Shown here in pieces: positions 20,166-31,810 of a DNA stretch of 64,000 nt. The DNA comes from Siphonodentalium dalli (taxonomy: Eukaryota; Mollusca; Scaphopoda; Gadilida; Siphonodentaliidae). How positions within the stretch are numbered: the stretch's first letter is position 1; each line of letters begins with the position of its first letter. A program made the translations under genes and the position numbers. The stretch lies in contig CP136064.1 in NCBI GenBank assembly GCA_032622095.1, positions 51,406,073-51,470,072 on the forward strand. The letters are read 5' to 3'. The notes under the pieces are model-generated. The model was not told the origin of the DNA, did no database searches, and saw only the letters and a list, made by a program, of their open reading frames with translations.

Positions 20166-21703
20166 ATGGCGGACACAGATTCCACAACAGGTGAAAACGA
20201 TACATCAACTGTTCTTATACATAATGCATCTGATTCACATTCAAAAACTAAAGATGAAGTTATATCTGCCAGTAATATCTCAGATGTAAAACATAGTTTA
20301 CTAAAACCTGATGCATCTGACAAAGATCATGCAAACTGACTCAAATCAATCCAACACTCCATCTCGAAATCGAGACACAATCATGGAGGTTATAGATTCT
20401 GTTGTATCTGATTATGAGCCAGCATTTACTCTCACTCCAAATCAAACGTATAGATGAAGTTATATCTGCCAGTAATATCAAAAACAAAAGATGAAGTTAT
20501 ATCTGCCAGTAATATCTCAGATGTTAAACATAGTTTACTTATACCTGATGCATCTGACAAAGTTCATGCAACTGATTAAAATCAATCCAACACTCCATCT
20601 CGAAATCGAGACACAATCATGGTGGTTATAGATTCTGTTGTATCTGATTATGAGCCAGTATGTACTCTCACTCCAAATCAAACATCAGCATCACCTAATA
20701 TATCTCATTTGAAGAGTAAATTACATATGTCAGCTCGAAGGCCATTGCGTAAGAGAAAGCCCGTATCTGAGCTCCAAGACTGCTTCAGCAGACGGAAACC
20801 CAGCCTTGATGATACCATGGAAGAACACACCAACACCACAATTAAAGAACAAATAAAGATGAGTATGAAAGAAGAATTTGAAGCTATAAAAAGACCAATG
20901 ACATCTATGTTCACAGCTCTAAACTGTAAAGTTGAAGAAACTGTGATGGTAACAATAGCTGAAACTAAACAAGAAGTGGCAACTGTTAAATCAGATTTAA
21001 GTGAACTAAAGAATGAAATTCAATCTCTGAAGAGTGAACTCTCAACTGTTAAAAATGAAAATGATAATCTAAAATTAAAGATGGAACAATGTAATCAACA
21101 ATTAAATGCAAAATCACATAAGTGCAATATTCCAGACAATATTCTCCAAATCATGGAAGACAAATTTGACACACTTTGACACACTAAAAGAGTATGACTT
21201 TGACACATTAAAACAGTATGTCAACACAGAAGTGGAGTCAAGAGAACAGTATGGGCGAACAAATTCCTTGCGGTTTCACAATGTCCCAATCCCCAGCGAT
21301 ATAACCAGTACTTGGGACATAGATTGCATTAGTATCCTGACGAAGCCGTGTAAGGATTTTCTGAATGTAACATTCGACAGCCTGGATGTGGAAAGAGCTC
21401 ATCCCATTGGCACCATAAAGACTGCAGGGACAGGAAAATCCTGCCAGACGATCTGCCATTTTGTCCGGTATGATACCAGGGATACAATTTTCATTAAAAA
21501 AAATATTGAATGGCAAATCTCATGTGATAATAACAGAAGACCTGACCGAAACCAGGCAGAAGATAATTAAGGAACTGTCTGACATGAGGAGAAACAAGCA
21601 AATCAGTTCTTACTGGACAAAGATGGTCGCATCTTCATAAAAAAGGGAGAGAATGAACAAAAAGAACTGATTAATTCCCTGTCTCATGCCAACTCTTTTG
21701 GAT
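20166..21703 (+). pseudogene. Broken non-LTR retrotransposon ORF1 (coiled-coil type)
   Basis: ORF1 starts at ATG 20166 (MADTDSTTGENDTS). A one-base insertion makes a stop at 20337. An internal direct duplication of about 237 bp (units starting 20251 and 20488) repeats part of the N-terminal region. The open part 20619-21179 holds a long coiled coil (heptad-like runs of E, K, L between about 20900 and 21100). After a frameshift near 21170, 21106-21570 continues with EQYGRTNSLRFHNVP and VERAHPIG, the conserved RNA-binding core of L1/CR1-type ORF1 proteins. A further frameshift near 21510 leads to HVIITEDLTETRQKI and a final stop at 21703. The intact protein would form an RNA-binding trimer; this copy is dead. 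Confidence 0.75.
20251..20724 (+). repeat. Tandem duplication of about 237 bp inside LINE ORF1
   Basis: The words 'aagatgaagttatatctgcc' and 'ctcgaaatcgagacacaatc' each occur twice at a spacing of 236-237 bases (20251/20488 and about 20363/20600). A third short piece of the first phrase lies at 20453. Small differences show the duplication is not recent. Confidence 0.75.
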
Positions 21704-22784
21704 AGACTCAGTCCAATGAATAAGTCCCAACCACCAAAAGGCTGAAACAAATAAAGTACCTTTTCAGCACCAATTGTATATATACCACTGCTTATTATAA
21801 TAAACTTCTAATAATCGTGTTAAATGTGGAACATGCTTAATTATATTCTGAACTAATAAACGTTTCCTTATTTATTTCATTCAAATCTGTTTTTCCTATA
21901 AATTTAACAACTAAGCCTCCTAAAATAAGCAGCCTGTTTAGAAGTGAAAGTCTTATGAAATTTCCCTCCTGGATTTGTCTAAGAGACTAGTTGAACTAAC
22001 TTCAACAGCAGTTTTCCAATGATCTAAATGTTCCATCCCTACCGTACCATCGATGACATGTACAAGTGTATAATTTCATTGGACTGATAAACTACCCATA
22101 TATGCAGTATATACCGGTATGAACCAGTTTAAAATATAATATGGCATGTGTGTGCACACATATCCCTTATATTCGGTCTGAAACTCAAAGGTACTCAATT
22201 CCGATTTGATGGTTACCATAACATCAGATTAAAAAAAAACAATAAAGTTTTTTGAAATGCCGCTTCAGTTATCAGAATCGATTAATTGCCCCAAAATAAT
22301 GCTAACCACAACCATCTATAGTATAAAATTGCCCAAAACCTGTTATTTGTCAACATTTTGTCGGTTTGTCAAATATCTGACACAATAAAGCCACATGATT
22401 TTAGAGTTATCCAACTTCATCCGAAATTTGGTTCTGTGGACAGCCTTCTCATCGACTTTTACTGGGCCACTAAGTATTCCAGGTGGTGAAAAATAAAAGA
22501 TTTAAAAAATTGATATCCGATCACTCCGAGCTCTGATGGGCGGTTTCCTCGGCTTGAATTAAAATATTCTTTTCACCTGAAGCTAAATATATAGTAATTG
22601 AGGGGCGCTAAATAGGATTGATTACCTTTAAAGTAACGGCTAAAGTTATTTAACTGTGCTAAACATGCACATGTGGATAATTTCATTGCACTGAGAAACT
22701 ATCCAGTATATATGAGCCAACCATAATATTATATAACTGATATATCACTACCTATGTCAGAACCTAGATAAAGGTCTATACACG
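21704..22784. other. Gap between LINE ORF1 and reverse transcriptase, unassigned
   Basis: A complete LINE would encode the ORF2 endonuclease here, but I see no endonuclease motifs. A roughly 45-bp phrase (ataatttcattg...gataaactac) occurs near 22068 and again in similar form near 22677, so part of the gap may be an insertion or internal repeat. Confidence 0.4.
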
Positions 22785-24161
22785 TGTTCCATATTTTTTG
22801 ATATATCGAAAGCATTCGAAAGGGTCTGGCATATGGGGCTAATATATAAATTGCAGCAATATGGTATTTCAGGAAAGCTTCTGAACTGTTTCAAGATTAC
22901 TTAGTAAATAGACGACAAAGAGTTTTGGTAAACAATACTTACTCTAAATTTGAAATTATACCATCTGGAGTGCCACAAGGATCCATCATGTGGTCTTTTC
23001 TCTTCTTATTTTATATATAAACGATCTGCTCAAAAGCTCGAATGTACGCCGACTATATCGGCATCACTGCTTCTCACTGTGACCCACAATCCCTAGCTAG
23101 ACAACTCAACAATGATCTCGAAATCGTATCACAATGGGCCAACAACTGGCTAGTAAACTTTAACCCCTAACTAACAAAGACCGGGCCCCAAAACTATTTT
23201 TTTTTTAAACGAAGAAATATCCTTCATTAAATCGCATAGACACATCCGTCTCGATATCCAAGCAAATTTGAATTGGAATGATCACATTGAACATATCTGT
23301 CGACGAGTATCAGGAAGACTATCCCAACTTCCAAAATACAGTATCAATAGAAAAAATCTACACTATTTATATTCTGCCTATAATGGACTATTCTGATATT
23401 GTCTGGGCGAACGCACCAAAATACTTGACTGATAAACTCGAAAGACTTTATAAAGAAGCTGCCAGAATTGTAACAGGACTTAACCGATCGGTATCCGATA
23501 AAGACCTACTCCTTGAAATCGGCTGGCCCACGTTCAGTAATAGACGCGAACATCATCAATTACACTACATATATAATATTACTAACAACCTTGCACCCAA
23601 CTACTAATCAACTATCTTACCTCCTCGTGCTGGGAATATCTCGAGATACTCAAAGTGGAATCCTGGAAACTTCTATTGTTACTTCTGTCACATTTAAAAA
23701 AATCTTTCCTACCCTTTATGACACAATCACGGAATAAGCTTCCAACTATCGTAACTGATGCGTTTAACATAACATAATTTAAGGTCAATCTTAGTTTTAT
23801 AGATTTGACCCTCAAACCACCTCCTTATTTTCTAACTGGGAGTCGGAAAGAAAATATTATCCATTCTAAAATTTGCAACGGTTGCAGTGAACTTCGCTTA
23901 TATATGTATGATAACTTTATAGCCGAAAGCCCAGTGTATAATTGTGGCACAGAGATCGAGGATGCATTTCACTTCTTTTTCGAATGTCCATTATTCCGAC
24001 CGCAAAGAATTAAATTATATGACAGACTGGATGAGTATTCTTTCACAATAGTAGACGTAAACCATTTCCACAGAGGCGTCCCAAACATTCCACAGCATCG
24101 AAACCAACTACTCTTATGCATTGTACAAAAATATATTTCAGAAAGCAAACGTTTCACTTAA
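22785..24161 (+). pseudogene. Broken non-LTR retrotransposon ORF2 (reverse transcriptase and C-terminal domain)
   Basis: Translated fragments give a LINE reverse transcriptase: FFDISKAFERVWH (palm motif A) at 22797, GVPQGS (motif B) near 22970, YINDL near 23017, then MYADY where the catalytic Y-A-D-D is expected, so one catalytic aspartate is lost. LNNDLEIVSQWANNWL follows near 23110. Fragment 23278-23607 (IYILPIMDYSDIVWANAPKY) is the conserved region after the palm, and 23805-24161 carries a C-terminal Cys/His-type segment (CGTEIEDAFHFFFECPLF). There are several stops and frameshifts. It is probably the same element as the ORF1 at 20166-21703. An aataaa lies near 24391 at the probable 3' end. 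Confidence 0.8.
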
Positions 24162-24689
24162 CGAAGAACAATCGTAAACTACTTACAGCACAGCATGATA
24201 TCTATAGGAGAGGATCTCAGGACCGGTAACATCAATCACCAGATATCATCATCATCAACATTCTTATTATTACATGTACATTATATCTGTTATTCATCTT
24301 GTTTAAACATTTGTGTAAATATTGTCGGGAGAGGGGGCACCTTAAGTTGTTATAACTTATCCCCCAATCCCTTGTAAATTGTGTTGCAATAAATATGTTT
24401 AAACCAAGCTGATCAAGAAGATTTCAGTCCAAATATAGGGGATACCATCAGCTATTCAACAAGTTCACCGCACAGTTGCCCTTCCGCTGATGTGGCTTAA
24501 TTCGAAAGATGTCTGAATCTGGCCTGTGACTGAACAAAACACGTAGCAAGCATCGCTTCATCCCAGTGTTAATAAAGTCATGTGTACAAAACATCATCGA
24601 CATCCCTCTACGATGAGGCAGATACGGCATTTTACACTCTGACTTCGGAAAATGAAAGTATCAGTGTCACAGTAGCTTGATTGATTTAG
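24162..24689. other. LINE 3' end and unassigned DNA
   Basis: Sequence to about 24410 (ending 'gttgcaataaatatgttta') probably is the LINE 3' tail. Beyond it nothing is recognised. Confidence 0.4.
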
Positions 24690-25040
24690 TCATACAAGGA
24701 GTGAAATCCAAGGCGGTTGCCAGCTGTCATGTTTTTCATCAGAAATACGTTCAATTAAAAAAAAACATTTCTCCAATAATTGTGGGATTAATACAGGGTG
24801 TGGCAATGGATTAATATGTTAATTCAAGATGACCGCTTAAAAAACGAAAATCGGTCAAATTGTATAGCTCCCATCTAGTGGTAACCCCCGCAGTTCCATA
24901 TACAGTTCGGTGATAATCGAATAAGGGATGTGGCCTGTACGATGAGCTGGTAGTCAAGCCAAGAGTAAAATCCAAGATGGCCATGTTTTTCATTGAAATT
25001 TGCTCAAATTCAACAGCTCCCACCAAGAGCCTGTAAATTT
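24690..25040 (-). repeat. 'catggccgcc' repeat family, inverted copy
   Basis: agtaaaatccaagatggcca (24964) with 'tgtttttcattgaaattt', 'agctcccatctagtggt' and 'gggatgtggcctgta' is the reverse complement of the unit that is tandem at 32881-34680 ('aacatggccgcc...ttggattttact', 'tagatgggagc', 'caggccacatccct'). Two decayed units are present. Confidence 0.65.
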
Positions 25041-25474
25041 TAAAACCATTTCTCCCGTAAATTAATATTTAAAAAACCCAGAGATATCTCAGTAAAAAAT
25101 GTGACAAGTTTATCTTTATTGAAAATCGAATGTGACCTCTCACTGCGTTTAAAAGTTAGGCTTCTGTCCGCTTGTGAAATTAAAGTGGACCAAATACATC
25201 AGGTATAGCTGATTACTGGAGAGGAGGCATATAATGCCATGAAGTAGATTAACCATCGGATAGAGATTCGGTCACGTTATTTTGTGATTATAGATTTTCG
25301 GCGACACAATATGTGGATTACTGTCGTGGCAGTGAAAACCAGAATGTTGTGTCTGACATTTTAACAAGCAGTCGCAGACGGCGGTGTCCCCCGCCGAATT
25401 GTGCAGTTGGGGAAGTGCATTCTCAATAATGTTCGCGTTCTCAGTATGTGCTAAACAAGATGTGGGTTTTGTCA
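25041..25474. other. Non-coding, unassigned
   Basis: No gene seen; a 67-codon minus-strand frame (25272-25475) shows no family features. Confidence 0.4.
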
Positions 25475-26080
25475 AAAAGCCTGGCTTGCGAACTCATTTT
25501 AGGTACTGACATTTGTGGAAATTAGCCATGTGACGTCGTCCATTTGCACAAAAAATAAAAAACAATAACTCTGCTGAAAATATCCGGCCGGACCTGGTTT
25601 GCGAACTCGTTCTAGATACTGGTCATGTGAACTCATTTACCAAAAAATATTTGAAATCCGTTGAGATTTGTGGAAATGAGCCCTGTGACGTCGTTTATTT
25701 GCTATTTGGTAAATTCGACAAATATAATAAACAAAGTCCAATAACTCCGGTAAAAATATCCGGCCGGATCTGGCTTGCGAACTCATTCTAGGTAATGGTC
25801 CGATGAACTCATATACCAAATATCTTTGAAATTCGTTGAGATTGTGGAAATGAGCCCTGTGACGTCGTCTATTTGATATTTGGTAAATTCGACAAAACTA
25901 ATAAGCAAAGTCCAATAACTCCGGTAAAAATATCTGACCGGACCTGGCTTGATAATTCATTCTAGGTAATGGTCAGGTGAACTCATATACCAAAATTCTT
26001 TGAAATCCGTTGACATTTGTTCAAGTTATGACTCTTACAATTTCGGGACGGACGGACGTCCGTCATGACAGACGACTAGA
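25475..26080. repeat. Tandem repeat, about 175-bp unit ('aataactccgg' family)
   Basis: The phrase ctgg[ct]ttgcgaactc recurs at 25481, 25594, 25770 and, as ctggcttgataattc, at 25944. Between copies run 'tgtggaaatgagccctgtga', 'cgtcgt(t/c)tatttg', 'aataactccggtaaaaatat'. The array ends in gggacggacggacgtccgtc, like the array at 9284-9700. The second receptor-bearing duplicated block begins directly after it. Confidence 0.75.
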
Positions 26081-26478
26081 CGACAGACGGAAGCACTTCA
26101 CATATATCATACCAACTATCAGAGGCTTTACTGCATGGAATAGCGTCGGCGTAAGCTTTCCAATGGCGTATATGACACCTTTTGAATTTAGTGAGCACAT
26201 TGCAAATACAAGGTACATTTACATGTTACACATATATCATAATGTGGCTGGTGCACCACATCAGTTATGTACACAACAGTTTGTTAATTCATGTTCAGTA
26301 ATATTGATATATAGGAGAAGTATTAGAAAACATTACGGTAATGTAGGCCCACGCACGGACATATGGGAATCGATTTTTATCACTGCAACTGCACCATTAC
26401 TTTAAGCCTAATGGATGCTCCAACAAAACACGTCCGGCCACGCGCGACAGCAGAATTTATTCTTACTTACCCGACAAA

Positions 26479-27660
26479 ATGTGTGGACGTGTCGCCTTCA
26501 TCTTGGTTGTTCTTCTCAACTGTTTTCGCGTATTCTTCGCCGAAACGATCATCGAACAGACAAAATATTTGAAGAAACATGTCCTCTCTGAAAACGACCC
26601 GACCGTGGTCCCTCTGTATGGACGCGATGCTGTCATTGAGTTGAAGATTGGATTTTACCTTCTTTCAGTCATCGGCCTTGACGACACAACTCAAAGTTTG
26701 TCTGTTATTGGTTTGGTGACTTTAGAGTGGACTGATAACTGCCATACTTGGGAACCTGCAAATTTTTCCAACATTGAACAGCTAACTGTAACACCAACAG
26801 ATATTTGGATACCTCAAATGGGCGTAGCTAACCATATTAACAAATACACTGCACTGGAACAAGCTGGTCAACCAACTATCCTGGATTTCTTAGGCAAAGC
26901 CATATGGATTGGAACCGCGGACTTCAAAACATCATGTGAGATAATAATCACAATGTTTCCTTATGACGAACAAACTTGTTATATTCTTTTATCTAATAAT
27001 GAAGACGGTGTTCGTTCGTCGGCAATCGCTGTGACACCATTCCCTGGTGAATTGCCCTACATGAAACCACGCGATGAATGGCATCTAGTCGATACCAAGA
27101 TCTCAGAAGAAATATTTTATAACAAAACTGTAATAATCGTGACTGTAATACTAAAACGACGGCCTATGTTCTACGTGATTACAATGATTATACCCATGTT
27201 GTTGTTGGCCATTGCTAACCTGTTTGCCCATAGTGTTCCCGTGCATAGTGGGGAGCGTATTTCATACGCTGTGTCTATAATGTTGTCATATTCCATCTAC
27301 TTCAGTTTGATCTACAGCATAATGCCACGGACATCGAAGGCAATGTCTATTCTTACGTACGTTCTCGGCATACTTTTTGCCGCGAGTGTACTGACTACGA
27401 TTCTAATAGTGACCACACAGAGCTGCCACATGAGACAGCCACAAGACGACGTTCCTTTGTGGTTGAAGCGTGTGTTGTTTCTTAGGATTCGCAGATGTAA
27501 ACGGAAAACCAATTCTGTCGTTGACGTGGTCAACACAGCGAACGAAAAACGCGTATCGGTATTGTGGGCGGACGTTGGGAAGCGGATCGACGCGATTTCG
27601 TTTCATTTCATACTCGTTGTTGAAGTTTTATCAATTCTGACTTACTTTGTCATGACATGA
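26479..27660 (+). CDS. Intact single-exon nicotinic receptor-like (Cys-loop) channel subunit, gene 2
   Basis: The 393-residue product is colinear with gene 1 without gaps and identical at 345 positions. Signal peptide about 1-21, Cys-loop C153-C167, M1 229-251, M2 259-281 (G-E-R start, leucine at 9'), M3 288-312, M4 372-391. Differences cluster in the signal peptide and N-terminal domain, the stretch 212-224 before M1, M3 and the M3-M4/M4 region. Residues 173-211 and 225-260 (end of the binding domain; M1 and the M1-M2 loop) are unchanged. C47 of gene 1 is Tyr here. The sequon at N215 is kept although T216 is Lys. As in gene 1, loop C lacks a Cys pair and loop B lacks its Trp, so acetylcholine binding by itself is doubtful. 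The two copies may assemble together or serve different cells; that is inference. Confidence 0.9.
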   Translation: MCGRVAFILVVLLNCFRVFFAETIIEQTKYLKKHVLSENDPTVVPLYGRDAVIELKIGFYLLSVIGLDDTTQSLSVIGLVTLEWTDNCHTWEPANFSNIEQLTVTPTDIWIPQMGVANHINKYTALEQAGQPTILDFLGKAIWIGTADFKTSCEIIITMFPYDEQTCYILLSNNEDGVRSSAIAVTPFPGELPYMKPRDEWHLVDTKISEEIFYNKTVIIVTVILKRRPMFYVITMIIPMLLLAIANLFAHSVPVHSGERISYAVSIMLSYSIYFSLIYSIMPRTSKAMSILTYVLGILFAASVLTTILIVTTQSCHMRQPQDDVPLWLKRVLFLRIRRCKRKTNSVVDVVNTANEKRVSVLWADVGKRIDAISFHFILVVEVLSILTYFVMT

Positions 27661-27749
27661 TCGAAATCCCTGCCACAAGACTCGTTGGGACAAGTTATCC
27701 AGTGGCTATATTGCAGCCGTATATAAACATGATATCAGCGTTCAATAAT

Positions 27750-27950
27750 CAACCACACTACCACCATCACATTCGCCATCAGCAGCAGCTCACACCACAA
27801 CTCAGGAAAATCTAAAATCAACAGCAGCAAGAACTACAACGGGAAAAAGCAACAGTAACTGCAACAACAACAAAAAGAAGAAAAAAGCAACAGTAACTGC
27901 AACAAAAAAAAACAATGGCAGCAGCATCAGAAACAACAATAAGAACACAC
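27750..27950 (+). repeat. Low-complexity tract after receptor gene 2
   Basis: Counterpart of 16525-16720: catcagcagcagc, aacaacaacaaaaagaag and a second copy of 'agcaacagtaactgcaa' not present in copy 1, so the tract has expanded by internal duplication. Confidence 0.55.
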
Positions 27951-28347
27951 CCTTCCGTTTGTAGGTATGGAGGCCAATGTTCTTCGGTATCTTGTTCGTC
28001 TTCGTGGAATTATTACTAGGTTTATTGCCGGACATGAACGGTAGGAGTAAGTTTTTTTTTTAGAAAAAGAAAATATAAAAAAGAAGACTTGTTCTTATTT
28101 ATCTTCCGATTTGACCCTATAACATTACCAGTTGTGCGTTTTCTATACCAGCACAATGTCAGATCGTGCCAATCAGCATGTAGTTCTAATGGCCATATAC
28201 CGACTGTCAAAGGGGGCAGGGAGTTTAATACGTTTCTATTTTTTGTCAGTCTAGCAAAAAATTATAACGATTGTCTCTGATAAAGAGCGTCCATGCCTAC
28301 ATCTACTAAAATAAGTAGACAAAGAGCGTTTTCAAATATGATCTTTT

Positions 28348-29035
28348 GTTCTTTGAATTTGTGGATTTACAAATGATAGATTTAAGAATACTTCTTTTTT
28401 TTTTAGATCGATATGCTGAAATAGAAGGCAACATTTCCGGTGTTTTTTGTTAGAAACGAAACATTAAAGTTCGGCAACAATAATTGGATCAAAGTAACAA
28501 TTGTCTATAGGTGTTAACGTACCTACTTTTACTTGATTGGACACGAGAACAAAGAGTAAATTCTAAGGCTAAAATGGACATATTTTATATATTGGACCCG
28601 ACCAAAATTCAAACTTTATATTGATGCGATTCATCGATACACCCAATGTGAAAGTAATCGGATAACTATAATTAAAAAATATAACACCAAACCAAACCAC
28701 AAAGTCAAAATGAGGGAATAATTATCAGTGACATATTAATCGAACAAAGCCCTTATTCGAACTTGAAACCTTTTTTTTTTTTAGAAATGAAACATTTGAT
28801 CCGGGATCAACCATTGAACTTTGCTTCCAACTGTCTATGTTGATAACATACCAACTATTTGTTTTTCTTGATTATGCACCACAATAATCAGTAAATTCTA
28901 AGCTGTGAAGCTATCACCCGGGAACAAAAGTAATTGACGAACTATAAGTCAACAAGGACAGCAACACAGGTAAAAACGGGCGGACCGAAACCAAATTCGA
29001 ACTTGACGCCAAATCGCGCCATAAAACTGATAACG
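28348..29035. other. Non-coding, unassigned
   Basis: AT-rich, with T runs of 12 or more at about 28386 and 28771. No gene or repeat recognised. Confidence 0.45.
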
Positions 29036-29215
29036 GATACATGTTCACCATGGGCTTATTTCAGAATCTAACAATCCAATATGAAGAAATGTAAATAGTA
29101 TAGGTCAATTATAAACCTATTTGCGCGAGGATATGTTGTCCGCACGCATAATTGATGAGACGTTCCAGCGACAAATGTCCGTTTAATCACGAGTGAGCAT
29201 ATCTTCAACGAGTTT
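29036..29215 (+). repeat. Dispersed repeat, copy A
   Basis: 'gttcaccatgggcttatttc', 'aatccaatatgaagaaatgt', 'cgcgaggatatgttg' and 'gtccgtttaatcacgagtga' recur in the same order and orientation at 31553-31810. Moderately diverged; family unknown. Confidence 0.6.
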
Positions 29216-29421
29216 TTCTTCCCAGCGAGACGAATTTATTTATCATTACTGCCTTAAGACCTCGAGCAACACATGTACAGGTATACTAAACCAGACTTTC
29301 CTTAAAATGGAGCACCGTCAATTGAGTCCAATAGATGCGGAAGTATAGCCATAACAAAATTAAATACAGCATACGTCTGTCCTATAAATTATCACAGGTA
29401 AAATAGCCATTGACACTTAAC

Positions 29422-29613
29422 TTAAAGGGGTAGTGTACACTAAATCCGGGTAATAAATTTATTTTCATTATAATTACCATGTTACTTACATTTTCCATAG
29501 AGCATGAGAGTGCATTTTGCACTCTTCTAAATATTGCTTAAGTTCATTCATTTGTTGCACATATTTTGTTGAGTAGAATAAATGGCAAAATTTAGTGTGC
29601 AGTCCCCTTTTAA
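29422..29613. mobile_element. Small TTAA-bounded inverted-repeat element (192 bp)
   Basis: The left end TTAAAGGGGTAGTGTACACT and the reversed right end TTAAAAGGGGACTGCACACT are imperfect terminal inverted repeats of about 25 bp. TTAA lies at both extremes (29422-29425, 29610-29613). No open frame. It is a MITE of piggyBac-like target preference, unrelated in sequence to the 500-bp TTAA family. Confidence 0.7.
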
Positions 29614-31552
29614 CACTTTGTAGTGAGGTTTGAATTTTGTGTTGGGTGTGACAATTGGCTTCTTCTTTTTAAATTTGTTTCTGACACCCCCCCCCCCCAG
29701 TTACGAAAACACAAGATTTAAAGACAGAGTACCTGCTAAACGTTTCAAATATACAAAAATGTCAATCTTACAGATTGAAAGAAAATTCAGGTCCTGGGAA
29801 TTAAAATGAAAACAGTATACAATAAACGTCTGTACTGATGTCTATGGAAAATATTTAAAACAGTATAAACGTAACGGAATGGTGTATATAACGCAATGCG
29901 ATTGCTTGGTATCAGGTGTTATTGAGTCGTGTTTGCTTCATCACAAATTTCAGTGTGACTCTGCAACAACCACCGTCCACAGACCAATGGAAGGGAGGTA
30001 ACTCATCATTGCAGCGACCCAGCAAAGGGAATTTCGACACAAGTTTCACTAGTGTATATGTGTTTCAGAGGTTTCAATGTTAACGTGTGGTAATGTGCTC
30101 CAAAGGCTAAATCGAATATGTTAAAATTGTCTTTAGGTTACTTGAGTTTGACATCTGTGGAAACTTCCCCAATAAAACTAAACACGATTTGTTCTTGTTG
30201 AGTTTTTCCATAAAAGTAACTAGTTGTTCGGTATTGCCTTACAGTATCATCCCAATGTGATTCCAATATCAGTAAGTGTTTTACAAATTCCCGAAGGAGG
30301 TGGGGTATGTCCGTAACGCAATCCGATGCAACATGGTTACGTTATACATGTTTATTACACACTTAGCTGTGATTTATAAGGATTTCTTGGTGAATTAAAA
30401 GTGATAATGTCACACCTGTGAATTACGTCACCGGTGAGAGCACGCGATTTTTGACAGTTCCGCCCTAAGCCGGAACTATTTTCACTTTCTACAGCTCAAA
30501 CATGGTTGAAGTTTAACAGAACGAACTGCCAAAGATCATGACGCACAAGCAGTTATTAAACCGTTAAAATGAAGAAGAATCTTACCTATTATCGACTCCG
30601 ATGATCCGGACAATGTCATATTCCAGTCAAATGAACAATGAAAAATTCCATGTGAACAATAAATTTATCCAGTTTCGAGCTGAATTTCCACGTGTTGCTC
30701 TTCGAGTGTTTGTTTACGTCGACGATTAAAATATCGTCACTTCGAAACTTAGTTTTCTACTTTTTACGATTTCCGAACATTTCCTGTATGAACCAACATT
30801 ATTTACACACACCATCAGAATCTTCACAATATCCCTTTCCAAGTGCCATGCTTGAATAAACACAATTTTGTAATTTCCGAAACTTTAAAAAATGAATGGC
30901 ACCAAAGTGAATCAAAATAATGAGGTCAATCGGTATCTTTACGTCACAATTATTTAAATTAGGTGTCCATCCGGGTAACTGCACGCGCAACTGTACGTTG
31001 GGGTTCAAAATGGAAGAATCAGCTGATCTGGGCTTATTTTGTCACATCTTCTCTTTAGAATTAGCAATTAGTTGGGTAGCCGGTCCTATTGGTAAAACCC
31101 TCGATCGCTCCGCTCACTCGGCTTTTACCAGGCCCGGCTCCCCTCGTGAATCATGTCACGTAATCATCGAAACCAATTGATTACTCTCTGTATAATATTA
31201 CGTTACCATATGAAGCTAGATGGCAGTGTTCGGTGCAACCTAAAAATGGGACTGAACTCTGCCGTACAGTACGTTTGTCCTTACTAGTATGCCCTGTTCA
31301 GCTTGCTCTCGTCGAAATAAGTACATAACGGACTTATTTTAATGAGCTAAATAAGCTCATGTTGGCATTATTTCACCTCAATATACGCTCAATATGGACC
31401 TAAAATGCAGCCCAATACGGGACTATTTCTATACGAAATAAGCATGTATATTGTCATTATTTAATCTTCCCTTTTCATCGATACCAATTACCAGATGCAC
31501 GCTTTTTATAATGTGTGTTCTCTGCGGCCCGCGCCATTCAACGAAGTAATGG
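29614..31552. other. Non-coding, unassigned
   Basis: Contains a 12-base C run (29687-29698). Frames at 30799-31008 and 30920-31180 overlap on opposite strands and have no recognisable domain. A GC-richer patch at 31080-31150 (ccctcgatcgctccgctc) stands out but matches nothing else here. Confidence 0.4.
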
Positions 31553-31810
31553 GTATAAGTTCACCATGGACTTTTTTCAGAATAAAATAAATCTAATATG
31601 AATCAATGTGAATATTTAGGTTCAATACGAACCTACATGCACGAGGATATGTTGCCCTGGTTTATAATTGCCATCAGCATTTCGTGTATGTATAGACCTA
31701 GGCCTATATATCCGAGTTAATCATCCTTCCAAATAATACGTGCACACAATGTAGATGTTCCAATGAACCAGGTCCATTTAAACATGAGTGTGTATATTTC
31801 CACGACTTTT
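31553..31810 (+). repeat. Dispersed repeat, copy B
   Basis: Counterpart of 29036-29215: 'gttcaccatggacttttttc', 'aatctaatatgaatcaatgt', 'cacgaggatatgttg', then after an extra stretch of about 90 bases 'gtccatttaaacatgagtg'. The extra stretch may be an insertion in this copy. Confidence 0.6.

Larger units (their letters stand above)
26098..28347 (+). repeat. Segmental duplication, copy 2 (carries receptor gene 2)
   Basis: Matches 14328-17105 in direct orientation over both flanks and the gene. It begins within 20 bases of the end of the tandem repeat at 25475-26080 and ends at 'caaatatgatctttt' (28347), after which the copies differ completely. Confidence 0.85.
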
